A stretch of 64,000 nucleotides of DNA from Cyanodermella asteris (taxonomy: Eukaryota > Ascomycota > Lecanoromycetes > Ostropales > Stictidaceae), in NCBI GenBank assembly GCA_900618795.1, contig UYJD01000014.1:502245-566244 (forward strand), given 5' to 3'. Positions 31,480-40,706 of the stretch are shown here, piece by piece (position 1 is the stretch's first letter; each line of letters opens with the position of its first letter). The translations under genes and the position numbers were made by a program. The notes beneath the pieces were generated by a model. The model saw only the letters and a list, made by a program, of their open reading frames with translations, ran no database searches and had not been told where the DNA came from.

Positions 31480-32226
31480 ATCAACATCCTCCCAGTTGTG
31501 GGCTATGATGATGCGTATGAAGGTCTCGAACCTGCAAAATATCAGCAAGCAACGAGGATCCCATCGGCTCAGGAACTCGCCCGGACGACACTTTTCCAGG
31601 GCGTTGAATGAATTGGGAACTAGAAATGGTTCGTGCTTGCCTCCAGGACAAAATCACCCACCCACTCCGCGAGTAAAAACAAAAGCAGATGGATTGGTCC
31701 TTGAGCGAGAGTAGCAACGGGATGAGACCTTCATTTTATCCTCTCGGTCAGCATACTCCCGCACCGCGTTCGCCAGAAGCTTCCAGGAACCTCTCATCAA
31801 ACTCCGTAATCTGCAATTTTATCGGCCATGATGTACAATTTCCGTCAAAACTCCGAATGTTCTCCTCGTTCGATTTTATCGTCGTCGTCCCAAGCGGGTC
31901 TTTTCGGTTCTGAAACCGCGCTGCATACAGATGATCAGAAGGCCAATGGCATCGGGGTCTTCGTCGCGAAGGATCAATTCTTTGGAGGTTCTTGGCTGAG
32001 CTCCAGCGTTTCTCCGGTGAGAGCGACTCTGAACTACGGGATTGCGGTCATTGTGGTCGACGTATTGCTCGTTCACTGACCTGTCTATGCCAATGTGCAT
32101 TCGCACCATTTCTTTGGTGCAGGTCTGTATGGGCTTCAGTAGTTGCTTCTTGGTTAGCAGTGGTTTGCGGAGATCAACGTGGTACTTGCATTCTGAGAGG
32201 ATGGTGGATGAATCGGCGGTCGACAT
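31480..32226 (-). pseudogene. BTB-domain pseudogene, copy 2 (closest to copy 1)
   Basis: Begins at the ATG at 32226 (MSTADSSTILSECKYHVDLR). The BTB core is recognisable (TSKELILRDEDPDAIGLL, then MQRGFRTEK) but the frame ends at 31876. Continuing along the minus strand, pieces of the copy-1 C-terminal region reappear in changing frames: MADKIADYGV (compare FADKIQLTEN), SWKLLANAVREYADREDK (compare TWKLLSNAVFDYGEETEK) and EGLIPLLLSLKDQSICFCF (compare DDLLPLINSVQWHPIRHLF), with intervening stop codons. At least three frame changes are required. The order of pieces is preserved, so this is a point-mutated relic, not a rearranged one. The 3' limit is approximate. Confidence 0.75.
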
Positions 32227-32650
32227 GATGAGCTGCGCCCGATGAATCTTCGCAGGGAAAACGTTTGCATCGAAAATTGCGGTGGTGAATGTAGGGTGTG
32301 AGGGATGAAGAGGGGAAGAGTGGTGGTTTGGGAATAGAAGGTAGAGTGATGAGTGGGGGCTTCATACATTAGCATTAGTTTGACATGATCAAATCAATTG
32401 TTCGTGATGGCACGGTTCACAGCTTTGAAAGTGATATTCAGCATGGTGCAAAAAGAACCTGTCGAATTCCGCGATGTGAGCGAGCACGATTCCACCAAAT
32501 GAATTCAAACTACCAACCTAACAACAATAATGCGTTAGCATCAGAAGTAAGCGAATCGTGAATGACGATAATCACGTCGCTCCTTCTCCCTTCTGTGGTG
32601 AATGCAAGAGGACTGAATGAATCCTGGCTTGGACCTTGCGTAGCCGCGAT
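32227..32650. other. Intergenic, 424 bp
   Basis: Spacer between BTB copies 2 and 3. The text shared with 24.9-25.0 kb upstream of copy 1 (a motif close to GATCAAATCAATTGTTCGTG at about 32387, compare GATCAGATCTATTGTTCGTG near 24978) suggests the promoters are also duplicated. Confidence 0.45.
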
Positions 32651-33517
32651 TCACATCCGCAAGAACTTCCTCGAAAAAGCCCGACGCTTTTCTCGGACAG
32701 GCTCGAGTTTGGCAAAATACCCCAGGATGTCAGGGAACGGCTCATCCTCGAAGAGAAGTGGAATCAACAGTTTGTCATTGTTGTGGGCTCGAGACTCCGA
32801 CTTGCTCACGTGGGTACCGGTTGACCACGCCACTTTTTTTCCCCCAGCCGATTCCTCTCATGAGGTTCTCCCAACGAACCAGATCGCTAGCGAATTGGGT
32901 TTCCTCGAGTTCCGAGAAAATGACCTCCGGCCACATTTGAGGAAGATACATGGGAACTGCGTGAACGAACAGGAAGCGAATCGGGTGTGAAATCGTCAGT
33001 CGGTACCCTTCGATCACGGGATCCCATTTGGAGGGGACCGCTGCGAGCTGTTCGTGCAAAAGATTCGAGATGTGTTTCGTCGTTTCCTTGGCAAGGCTCA
33101 TGATGCACCACTTGTCTGCCATTAGAGAGAAGCCGATCCACTTGTTCAACGGGACGTCCTTCAGGTCCGTGTCGAGGTCGTTGGTGGACAGTCCGCGGTA
33201 TAGCCAGCGAATGAAGATGCGGAATACCTCTGAATCTTCTTCGCTCAAATCGATGCTCTTGGAAGAGCCTTCCTTGAAGTTGCCATCGAAGGCCTTTGCA
33301 AAGTACTCAATCTGACTGGCGTATCGCCGCGGGAGTTGGAAAATCGTCTTCTTCTGTTTCGCAGGTCCAACTTTGATCTCGACGACGTCAAATCCCCCTC
33401 CTTCGAAGCTTTCCACCAGGGCCCCTACCGGCAAACCCGGAGTCGCCATATCGACAGCGTAACTGAGAACCATCAGTCAATGCTGCGTGCCATGGTTGCA
33501 TCAACTTACCGGACCAT
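32651..33517 (-). pseudogene. BTB-domain gene, copy 3, with one frameshift near the 3' end
   Basis: Exon 1 is only 8 coding bases (33510-33517, ATGGTCCG), followed by a 47-nt intron 33463-33509 (GTAAGT..TTCTCAG, TGACTGA branch) and exon 2 from 33462. As written, the frame stops at 32775, 231 residues. It holds the BTB core (YFAKAFDGNFKEGSSKSIDL, FRIFIRWLYRGL), DKWCIMSLAKETTKHISNL, HPIRFLFVHAVPMYLP and FASDLVRWENLMRGIGW. Past a T7 run on the plus strand (32834-32840) another frame continues the family's C-terminus (LLIPLLFEDEPFPDILGYF to the stop at 32651). One indel in that homopolymer separates them. It is either a sequencing error or a recent mutation; the rest is intact. Confidence 0.7.
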
Positions 33518-33799
33518 GGCGCAAGTCGTTCAATGCAATCCGTTCTGGTCGAGCCCCGGACCTAAGGATGTAGAGGGGCACTGAAAGATCCACTGTGAGC
33601 CGGTGGGTAATCGGGAGACGTTCGTGATGGACTTGAGGGATGTTGATAGCGAATCTGGATCATGCAACTCACTAGCATGGCATTAAATAGGCTGTTTGAA
33701 GTGGTGAATCGACTTGCGACTCACTCGAGCACCTTCTTGTCCGATCATTCCGATTGGCCCCGCCTCCTGACGCAACTCGCTGATGCATACAGTTGACCA

Positions 33800-34625
33800 T
33801 CACATCTGCAAGAACCCCCTCCAATAAACCCTCTCATTTCCCCTCTGCTTCATCCAATTCTGTGGCAAACAACTCGTATAACTCGGCCACGTCTCCGCGT
33901 CATGCAACAATGGCATCAACAACAAATCGCTCCCATGCGCACTCCCCTCGGGCGCCTTGTAATGATTCTGCGCAACATACGTCTGGGGCTTATCCGTCGT
34001 GCGGACCAACATGTGCATCCAGCGTGCCAGATCCGTGTCGAAGCCCGTGTCCGGCAGGTCGCCGATCATGCGCGCCGGGCACCACAACCGGTTCATCTGA
34101 TGAGACGCGTGAACGAAGAGCATGCGGAGCGCATAAGATTCGGTCAGACGGTAGCAGGTCTTGAGCTGTTGGCAGTGGGCCGTGAGGGCTTCGTTGAGGG
34201 CGTCGCCCGTGAGGCCGGCGCAGAGGGAGGACATGGTCACCAGGTTCCAGATCTGTTTCGATATCCCCGGCATCGGGGACTTGACTATCCATTTATCGAG
34301 CATGAGGTAGAACTTTGCCCACGTTGTGAAGCTGTAGCTGCTGCCGAGGTGGGTTCCTGGAAACCCTCGGTACAGCCATTCTGTGAAGAGCCGGAACGCA
34401 TCCGGGTCTTCGTCGTCGAGCGTTATCGTTTTGGACTCTGCTTCGGCGAAGTGGCCGTTGAAGGCGCGGTCGAAATAGCTGATGGCGCATATGTGCTTGA
34501 GAGGAAAGGTGAACTTCCTCTTCTCCGGCCCGACCAGGATGGTGGTCATTTCGCTGTCGGGGTAGCCGGTGCGGAAGAGTTTTTCGGAGAGCCATGGTTT
34601 GCCGAACGGGACGGTTTGCGTGTAA
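33800..34625 (-). CDS. BTB-domain protein, copy 4: main exon intact, first exon not located
   Basis: The long exon starts after a CAG acceptor at 34626-34628 (phase 2, the same site as in copies 3 and 6) and runs to the stop at 33800, 275 residues. The first internal Met is at 34549 (MTTILVGPEKRKFTFPLK). Family landmarks are all present without interruption: YFDRAFNGHFAEAESKTITL, DPDAFRLFTEWLYRGF, LDKWIVKSPMPGISKQIWNL, LRMLFVHASHQ, DTDLARWMHML, and the end HGSDLLLMPLL, ETWPSYTS, ERVYWRGFLQM. No 8-nt ATG exon of the kind seen in copies 3 and 6 was found in the 600 bp upstream, so the start may be the internal Met or a distant exon. It is the only copy of the group with an undamaged body. Confidence 0.75.
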
Positions 34626-35257
34626 CTGCATGGGCATGTCAGCGAACTGTGTCCCCGTGATGACGGTTCAATGGTTCAACGGTTATGACAGTGGTGGAGC
34701 GCCCAAGGTAGGTAACCAAAGGTCGTGGCGTATGTACGGACAAGAACACATCGGTGTACACTTCATCAACGACTTACATACCTCTATCTTGTCGTACCTC
34801 GTAAGAGCGCCCCAACCCCTGTAGGCACCTATAGTAGTAGCTATCAAGGTAGATATGAAGGAAGTCTGCTAAATAGAAGTTCTGGGACTTGTGCAACCAC
34901 CTTTGCTTGTCCGCCTTGGGTGGAAAGCTTGTGGTACTCTGAACACTGGGCGGGACGATCATGATGTAACGTACAGAACCATTGTTAGTTGTGCGATGGC
35001 AGAGCGGTCCACGTTTTAGGGGCAGGATTCGGCAATTTCTGTATTATTGTACCGCGACAAGTTCCTTCAGAGACGTAGTCTAGAATGGCGCTCGATCTGT
35101 GATCCCACGGGCGTGCATATCGTTCAATCACGGCCATGGTCCGCCATCATCTCAGCCTTGTTGATGAGCCACCCAAGCACGTGACCTTTCCGTTCTTCGT
35201 GATCCGCTTGCGGGTCTCTTCATCCCTGTCGCATGCTCTACCCTCTCTCGGGGCGGA
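34626..35257. other. Intergenic, about 630 bp
   Basis: Upstream of BTB copy 4. No gene is seen; the expected ATG-bearing micro-exon of copy 4 was sought here and not found. Confidence 0.4.
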
Positions 35258-35415
35258 AAAAAACGTGGCACAGCAAAATGCGGCAGGATCGACAAAATAG
35301 GGAACCCAGTGGGAGCCACCGCTAACGTGACTCTCTAAGCAACAGCCCCAGCTGGAGTCTCAGGTGGAAGTTAGTGGGCTCTGTCCCTTGGCAATTTTGC
35401 TGTGCCACGTTTTTT
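35258..35415. mobile_element. MITE-like inverted-repeat element 1 (158 bp)
   Basis: Perfect 22-bp inverted terminal arms at 35258-35279 (begins AAAAAACGTGGCACAGC) and 35394-35415 (ends GCTGTGCCACGTTTTTT). The inside is also imperfectly palindromic: the stretch with AGGGAACCCAG and CGCTAACGTGACTCTC on the left resembles the complement of CTGTCCCTTGG and GAGTCTCAGGTGG on the right. There is no open frame. I see no clear target-site duplication, so the class is unknown. A long RNA hairpin is an alternative reading. Confidence 0.6.
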
Positions 35416-35451
35416 GTTGTTGTTTTTTCACCTCGAGCCTCTGTACAATAG

Positions 35452-35657
35452 GGGGTTCGAAACGTTTAATTCCTCCTAGACCCACCGTATAATGCTCTTA
35501 TGAGGATTTAGTCATCGAGCGTCAGGTACGGTAGGCAAACAGGGCCCGCGCGTTCGAATACCGCACCCTTTTTGGCGGAAAAATTGGCGAAAAATTGATT
35601 GCACGAGTTCTCATAAACTCTCCTACAGGCCCACTAGGATTTTACATTTCGAACCCC
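35452..35657. mobile_element. MITE-like inverted-repeat element 2 (206 bp)
   Basis: Inverted arms GGGGTTCGAAA at 35452-35462 and its complement TTTCGAACCCC at 35647-35657; similarity extends inward with mismatches (AACGTTTAATTCCT against ATGTAAAATCCT, and TCTTATGAG against TTTATGAGA). It lies only 36 bp after element 1. No coding capacity and no sure target duplication. Confidence 0.45.
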
Positions 35658-36024
35658 TGCCATCGGCCATTCGAGAATTTTACCTAGCTCTGGATCGAGT
35701 GCCTCACCGGTCGCTAAAGCAAGTGTGGAAATTTGGCATTCAGTCAAACAAGATGAGCCGAGTGGCTAAACAGCTACGCGTATACGGCCAGGTGGCCAGC
35801 CGAATGCTCAGACACGGACAGGTCCACAGAAGGGTATGAAGCAGTGAGTATGTGACTAGGAATTTTGGCCGACGAATCAGCGCTTGCCCTGCTTTCCTTT
35901 GCCGGATCCATTCAATGCACCCTGTCTCCGCCTACTGCTTGCTGTCCTACACTAATCGACCTATCATCTGAAACCATTGACCGAAAATCACAAATCCAAT
36001 CGTTCTCGCGTCGACGTCTGCCGC
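35658..36024. other. Intergenic, 367 bp
   Basis: Between the inverted repeats and BTB copy 5. Nothing is seen. Confidence 0.4.
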
Positions 36025-36905
36025 TCACAGCCTCAAAACGCCACGCCAGAACGTACGTTCGTCGAGTTCCTTTTCTGGATCCTTTTCGCCGCGCACACTC
36101 GAATACTTTGGCCAGGTGTCGACTGAAGAGAGGACGGGCATCAGGAACCTGTCTGTCGAATGCTTGTCGTGCTCGTTACAGGTGAGATGCCGCCGCCAGC
36201 TGAAGTCTCCGAACAATGGATTGCCCATTGTGTGTTGCTGGACATTGTGTCATCGCACGATGTCTTGTTTGAATTTGAGGGCTTTGGGAATGATCGGACT
36301 TGGAAACTTCTTATTGCCCTGGTAGACCGCGTGAACGAATATAAAACGTGTGTCGTGATCCTCGCAAGCTTTGTAGGCAGTCTCCACGGAGGACTTGAAA
36401 GTCGCCGGGCACCGTATCGGTTGCTATCTTTGCAATTGTCAGATTCCAGATTCGGCGGGCAATCTGAGGTAGGTGTTCCGTTTGGATGACCCATTCATCG
36501 AGCATCAGGTACAGTCCGACCCATGCCATCAGATCGGAGGAGGAGTCGGTCTTGTCTGAAACGCCGCGATACATCCATCTCAAGAAGAGTGAAAATGCTG
36601 CCGGGCTCTTGCTTGGCAATTCGATTGTTTTGCTCGGGCCTTCCTTGAACCGGCCGTTGAAGGCTCGTGCAAAGTACTCAAAGGTACAAATCAAGTCGAG
36701 ATGCAAATCGTAAGTGATCTTCTCTCCTCCTCCGATTATATGCGCCAAGTCTGGGTTCAGCATGGCAGTCTGGATGGCAGCCTGTGAGACACCAGGAGGA
36801 ATTGCTTTGAGAGCATAACTACGTACGTGTCAGTAAACGCTGAGGTGCGGTACACGTACCATCAAGTTGTGCATTGAGATCACTTATAGAACCATAGCGA
36901 ACGAC
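36025..36905 (-). pseudogene. BTB-domain pseudogene, copy 5 (lost donor, frameshift, Trp-to-stop)
   Basis: The position of the 8-nt start exon is recognisable at 36898-36905 (ATGGTTCT) but is followed by ATAAGT where copies 3 and 6 have GTAAGT or GTAGGT. Exon 2 starts at 36818 (YALKAIPPGVSQAAIQTAM) and reads YFARAFNGRFKEGPSKTIEL, FSLFLRWMYRGV, LYLMLDEWVIQTEH. A one-base frameshift near 36385 moves the frame to VETAYKACEDHDTRFIFVHA, YQGNKKFPSPIIPK, DIVR. The next codon is TGA (36250-36252), where the other copies have Trp (VRW, ARW, IRW). It then continues to HSTDRFLMPVLSSVDTWPK and ends RTFWRGVLRL. Three independent lesions make it a pseudogene. Confidence 0.85.
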
Positions 36906-37439
36906 AGCGTGTGAGTACTGTTGGTCTTGTTGAAAAGGATGGTGATCGTGAGGGTTATCGGCGTGGTGATAAGAGATACTTCAGTTCAAATGAGGAAACA
37001 GTTCGCTTTCATCATGAAACTCGCAATCGCTTGCTTGCGCATACAGCGGGCGAATCCAAGGACCTTGGCCTCATTCATGCGACAGCTATTGTCGTGGTGA
37101 TTGCGTGCCTTCACTGGTATATTGCCCTTTTTGGGCTGATCCCATCTTGGCATACTGACTCAACCCGCACGAGGGTCCTGCACTCATATTCCTTTCTTCC
37201 GAGACAGCGAGCTACACCACTTTTTTTTGTTTTAGACAGGCATGAATTGATTCCTTTGTTGAGGTTTTCTTCCTATTTCTTTTGCTTGAGGTAACGGCGT
37301 GGTTGCACTCGTGACTTCCCTCTCCGACGATGTGAGCACCCAGATCGGCACCGTAATTCCCACTACGCTATAAGTATGAAAAGCGAGAGTAGTAACCATC
37401 CTTAAGCTGAATCGCAGCTATTTCACAACGCTCGTCCGC
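36906..37439. other. Intergenic, about 530 bp
   Basis: Spacer upstream of BTB copy 5 and downstream of copy 6. AT-rich with a T-run near 37220-37229. No gene is seen. Confidence 0.4.
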
Positions 37440-38412
37440 TCACGATCCTACTCTTGCGTGCCAAGTGCCACTCCCTTCACGAGAACCCTTTCTAGCCAAC
37501 GGAGCGCAACAGCCTTTCACAGCTGCAACTTCCCACGCCAATAGTCGCGCTCGGGCACATCGCCCCTCGACTTCGCAGATCGTCGATTCGTATAAACCGG
37601 CCAAGGTTCGCTCGAGAACAGCACCCGGGAGCAAGAGCGCGTCCGATCCGTGCATCCCGTTCTCACTGCCAAAAGGCATGTTCTTTCGCCACGTACTCTG
37701 CCTCGTCGTATTGGTTCACCGTCCAAGTCAAGACGTCGGACCAGCGCACGATGTCTTGGATTGAACTTCAGATTTCTCGAGCACGACCGGGACCCGGGCC
37801 AGCGCCGGTTGGCCTGGAAAAGCCGCGTGAACCATTACGTAGGTAGCGAATTCTTCGTGATCCCGGGCAACGCCACACGCATCGTTCTAGAGCGGATATG
37901 CATTCCGCCATCGTTCTTCGCCGATCTTTCGAGATTGGGGAGTGCGTTCGAGAATGCGGCGGGGCGATTTGGGGCAAGGGTTCCGGGATCAGCCCACTCG
38001 TTGAAACTATCAGATACAGCTCGAATCCACGGAAGCGGTTCGGGGTCGTCGTCGTCGATGTTGCTTTCGAAGCCGTGATATAGCCACTTGGTGAACAGCG
38101 AGAAGCCTGCCGGGTCTTTGATCTGGGAGCTCGATGGTCTTGGTGATACCTTCCTGGAACTCGCTGCCGAAAGCCTTGTCGAAATGTTCAACGGCACAGA
38201 TCTTCTCGAGGTTGATGTGATAAGTGGTCTTCTCGGGACCAACAACGAATCTTGCAAGTTCCGGACTCAGCAAGGCCCGCTGCACAGCTGCAGGCGATAG
38301 AGCAGGCGGGACAGCGGTGAGATCGTAGCTAAAGGGACGTCAGTCAAGGTTCATGAACAGAGCGTCTCCTAACGTCGAATTGCGGATGTGTTGGGTTCAC
38401 CTACCGAACCAT
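37440..38412 (-). pseudogene. BTB-domain pseudogene, copy 6 (several frameshifts)
   Basis: The 8-nt start exon (38405-38412, ATGGTTCG) and donor GTAGGT are intact; the intron ends at CTTTAG and exon 2 begins at 38328 (YDLTAVPPALSPAAVQ). It reads FVVGPEKTTYHINLEKICAV and EHFDKAFGSEFQEG, then the frame shifts near 38130, where a second frame gives DPAGFSLFTKWLYHGFES. Further shifts expose YVMVHAAFPGQPA, QDIVRWSDVLTW, HGSDALLLPG and finally PVYTN, ERDYWRGKLQL. About five frame changes are needed. The pieces stay in family order, showing an old intact gene that decayed by small indels. Confidence 0.8.
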
Positions 38413-38711
38413 GATGATATTGCGAACGCGTGGGTGCTGATCAAAGCCTGTTTGTTCTGACAGCAGGCCAGTCATGCGTTTGTTATGTGGGAGTGTTTCA
38501 GAAAGGGCGCTTCTGCGGAGAGTCGCATACCCTCGCGGAACATGCAACCATCTCAAAAGAAAACTAATATTGCGAATGTTGCCTGTCAAGACAACAGCTC
38601 ACAGACGGACAAAGCAGGTACATGAAGTGAGTCGAAGGATTCATCAGCCGCTCGTCATGGCCGAGCTGCATCTATTGTAACAGCTCACAATACCTGTACC
38701 CTTGATCTGAA
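38413..38711. other. Intergenic, 299 bp
   Basis: Short spacer between BTB copy 6 and the rhamnosidase gene. Nothing is seen. Confidence 0.5.
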
Positions 38712-40706
38712 TTACGCTCGTGCAGTGTGAAGTGTCCACTGTCCACCCTTCACGTTCTCAGCCTTTCCATTCACCAAGTCAATCGTCTGACCTTGCTTTT
38801 CCACGAGCACACCTCTCGCGCCCTTCAACTCGACATCTCCCAGACTCCCGCTGGGTGCCTCGAACTGCCAGCTCGTCACACTACAATCTGAGGTCAGCAT
38901 AAGCGAGCTGCTGAATTTGCCCAACACAGTCTCAAAGCCAGCGGTGACCTCCTTCAAATCCCCGGGCTGTGGCGCAATCCTCCACGTCTTTCCTCCCTGT
39001 CCGATGACTTGCAATCCCGCTGCGTAGAATGTCAACGCACTCGTTGGGCCAGTACTCCAACCGTGCGCATGGCTGACTCGCGGATCGTTGACGTACGGTG
39101 CGTAATGGAGACTTCCGTCGGCGCTGTAGCCCTCGATGAAGGTGCTATTGGTCATGCGAGGGTCGTTGAGCATGAAGCCCCATTCCAGGCGCATGAGATC
39201 GAGGGCGGATTGTGGAGAGTTGGCAAGGTAGTGTGCCTCCAGCTCGAAGCTGCCAATGAAAGGCGAGATTGTGAGTGGAACACCGCCTTCCGGGGCTGGT
39301 GCTCCGTAGGTACCCCAGCGAGATTTCAGGGCGGAAGAGACGGCGGTGGCTCGGCTGGAAGAGGATGTCAAATTTGACACGACTGCCCAAGCATTTCCAT
39401 CCTGCGGATAAAGCGACGTCGTCTCGTTATCGCGGTAAAGACCTGCAGATGAATCCCAGAGCAGAGCATTGGCGGCGGTCTTGAGCTTGCTCGCTGTTGT
39501 GCTCCAATTCGAAATGAGTGTCTTGCTGTCGCCGAGCGTGGTGGCAAGGGAGATGGCTTGGTTCAGCGTCGAGTACAGAATGGCATTTGCTTCGATGTTG
39601 TGGCCGCCCATGCCGACACGAAGCCAGTCCGCTGGCGCCGTGACATTCATGAGGTTGCTCGAGTCGATATAGCCCAATGACCACGCAAGACCAGCTTTGT
39701 ACTGTGACCAGTGGCTGGACAGCCAGTTGACATCTGAAGTATACTTGTAGTAGTTGTAAATGGCCTGCAAGTTGTACAGATGGTAGGTGAAGCTAGTAGT
39801 ATTGCCAAAGGAGAATGGGACACCAGCGTATGGCAGGCGGCCGCTCGGCTCTTGCAACACAAGAAGAGACTCCAAAGAGTTCTTGACAGTGAGCAGGTCG
39901 TTGGTGCTGACAACGATGGAGGGAAGCGAAATGGCAAGATCGCCTGGCCATACTATCTTGTCGCGCTTGGCCCCGTCAACGCTGACAGTGCTCCCGTTGC
40001 TGATGGTGTAGTTGTAGTACCAGTCGTCAGTATTTGGCAGAGAGATGTTCTGCGCCGAGGTGATCACTCCAAGGTAAATCAACGCATTGCCGTGCTTCGG
40101 GTCAATGGTGCAAAGCTGATTTGTGTATGCACCGGCGTACCAAATTCGATTCAATAACTCATCGTCACTGTGGAAAAATCCTTTATACGCCCGGAGGTTT
40201 TGCAGCGGTGCCGCTGTGAAGTTGATCGTCACGTTGCTGATATCAATGGTCCCGGTACCGTTAGTGACCAAGCTAAGATACCTGAAACCGCCTCTTTCAT
40301 GATTGCGGTCGGCCGAGTACGTGCCAGGGCCAGCGCCAACGTTGAATGTCAACGGTCTGTCCAAGCCCGCATCAGCTGTAGCATCGCTAGCTTTTCCATT
40401 GATCCATAGACTAGACTCGGAATATGTCACATATATTTTGGCATCGGACGAGGAGGAATGGCCTGCGGTGATCGAAACGACGCCTGCTATGTTCTTGCCG
40501 AAATCGTACGTGACTGCCGAGGAGCCGTTGAAGGTTGCTGTACCTATGTGACCCTGAGTCAGCGCCACAGCATTGATCACTGAACCGTTGACGCGGTGAA
40601 CAGTGCTGGGTACGAGTGTGCGAGAGGCTGGGGCAAGAATGTATTGGCTGTAGGGCACTGCAGAGCAGGCCGTAGCCAGGACAGCCAGCAGAGAGATCCG
40701 TTTCAT
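38712..40706 (-). CDS. Secreted GH78-type alpha-L-rhamnosidase-like glycoside hydrolase
   Basis: 664 residues from the ATG at 40706, which opens a signal peptide (MKRISLLAVLATACSAVPYS). The N-terminal half is beta-rich with many N-glycosylation sequons. The (alpha/alpha)6 catalytic part carries the bacterial/fungal rhamnosidase motif DGAKRDKIVWPGDLA, then ADWLRVGMGGHNIEANAILY, and near the end EGYSADGSLHY and SHAHGWSTGPTSALTFY. These fit six-hairpin glycosidases of family GH78, in which a Glu/Asp pair hydrolyses terminal L-rhamnose from glycosides or pectin. There is no intron. The substrate could be rhamnogalacturonan or a plant flavonoid glycoside; the sequence does not say which. Confidence 0.88.
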   Translation of the reverse strand: MKRISLLAVLATACSAVPYSQYILAPASRTLVPSTVHRVNGSVINAVALTQGHIGTATFNGSSAVTYDFGKNIAGVVSITAGHSSSSDAKIYVTYSESSLWINGKASDATADAGLDRPLTFNVGAGPGTYSADRNHERGGFRYLSLVTNGTGTIDISNVTINFTAAPLQNLRAYKGFFHSDDELLNRIWYAGAYTNQLCTIDPKHGNALIYLGVITSAQNISLPNTDDWYYNYTISNGSTVSVDGAKRDKIVWPGDLAISLPSIVVSTNDLLTVKNSLESLLVLQEPSGRLPYAGVPFSFGNTTSFTYHLYNLQAIYNYYKYTSDVNWLSSHWSQYKAGLAWSLGYIDSSNLMNVTAPADWLRVGMGGHNIEANAILYSTLNQAISLATTLGDSKTLISNWSTTASKLKTAANALLWDSSAGLYRDNETTSLYPQDGNAWAVVSNLTSSSSRATAVSSALKSRWGTYGAPAPEGGVPLTISPFIGSFELEAHYLANSPQSALDLMRLEWGFMLNDPRMTNSTFIEGYSADGSLHYAPYVNDPRVSHAHGWSTGPTSALTFYAAGLQVIGQGGKTWRIAPQPGDLKEVTAGFETVLGKFSSSLMLTSDCSVTSWQFEAPSGSLGDVELKGARGVLVEKQGQTIDLVNGKAENVKGGQWTLHTARA

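Noticed and set aside
34626-35250. Search for an 8-nt ATGGTNCG exon for BTB copy 4
   Set aside because: No match followed by a donor on the minus strand. An ATGGTCCG near 35155 is on the plus strand only.
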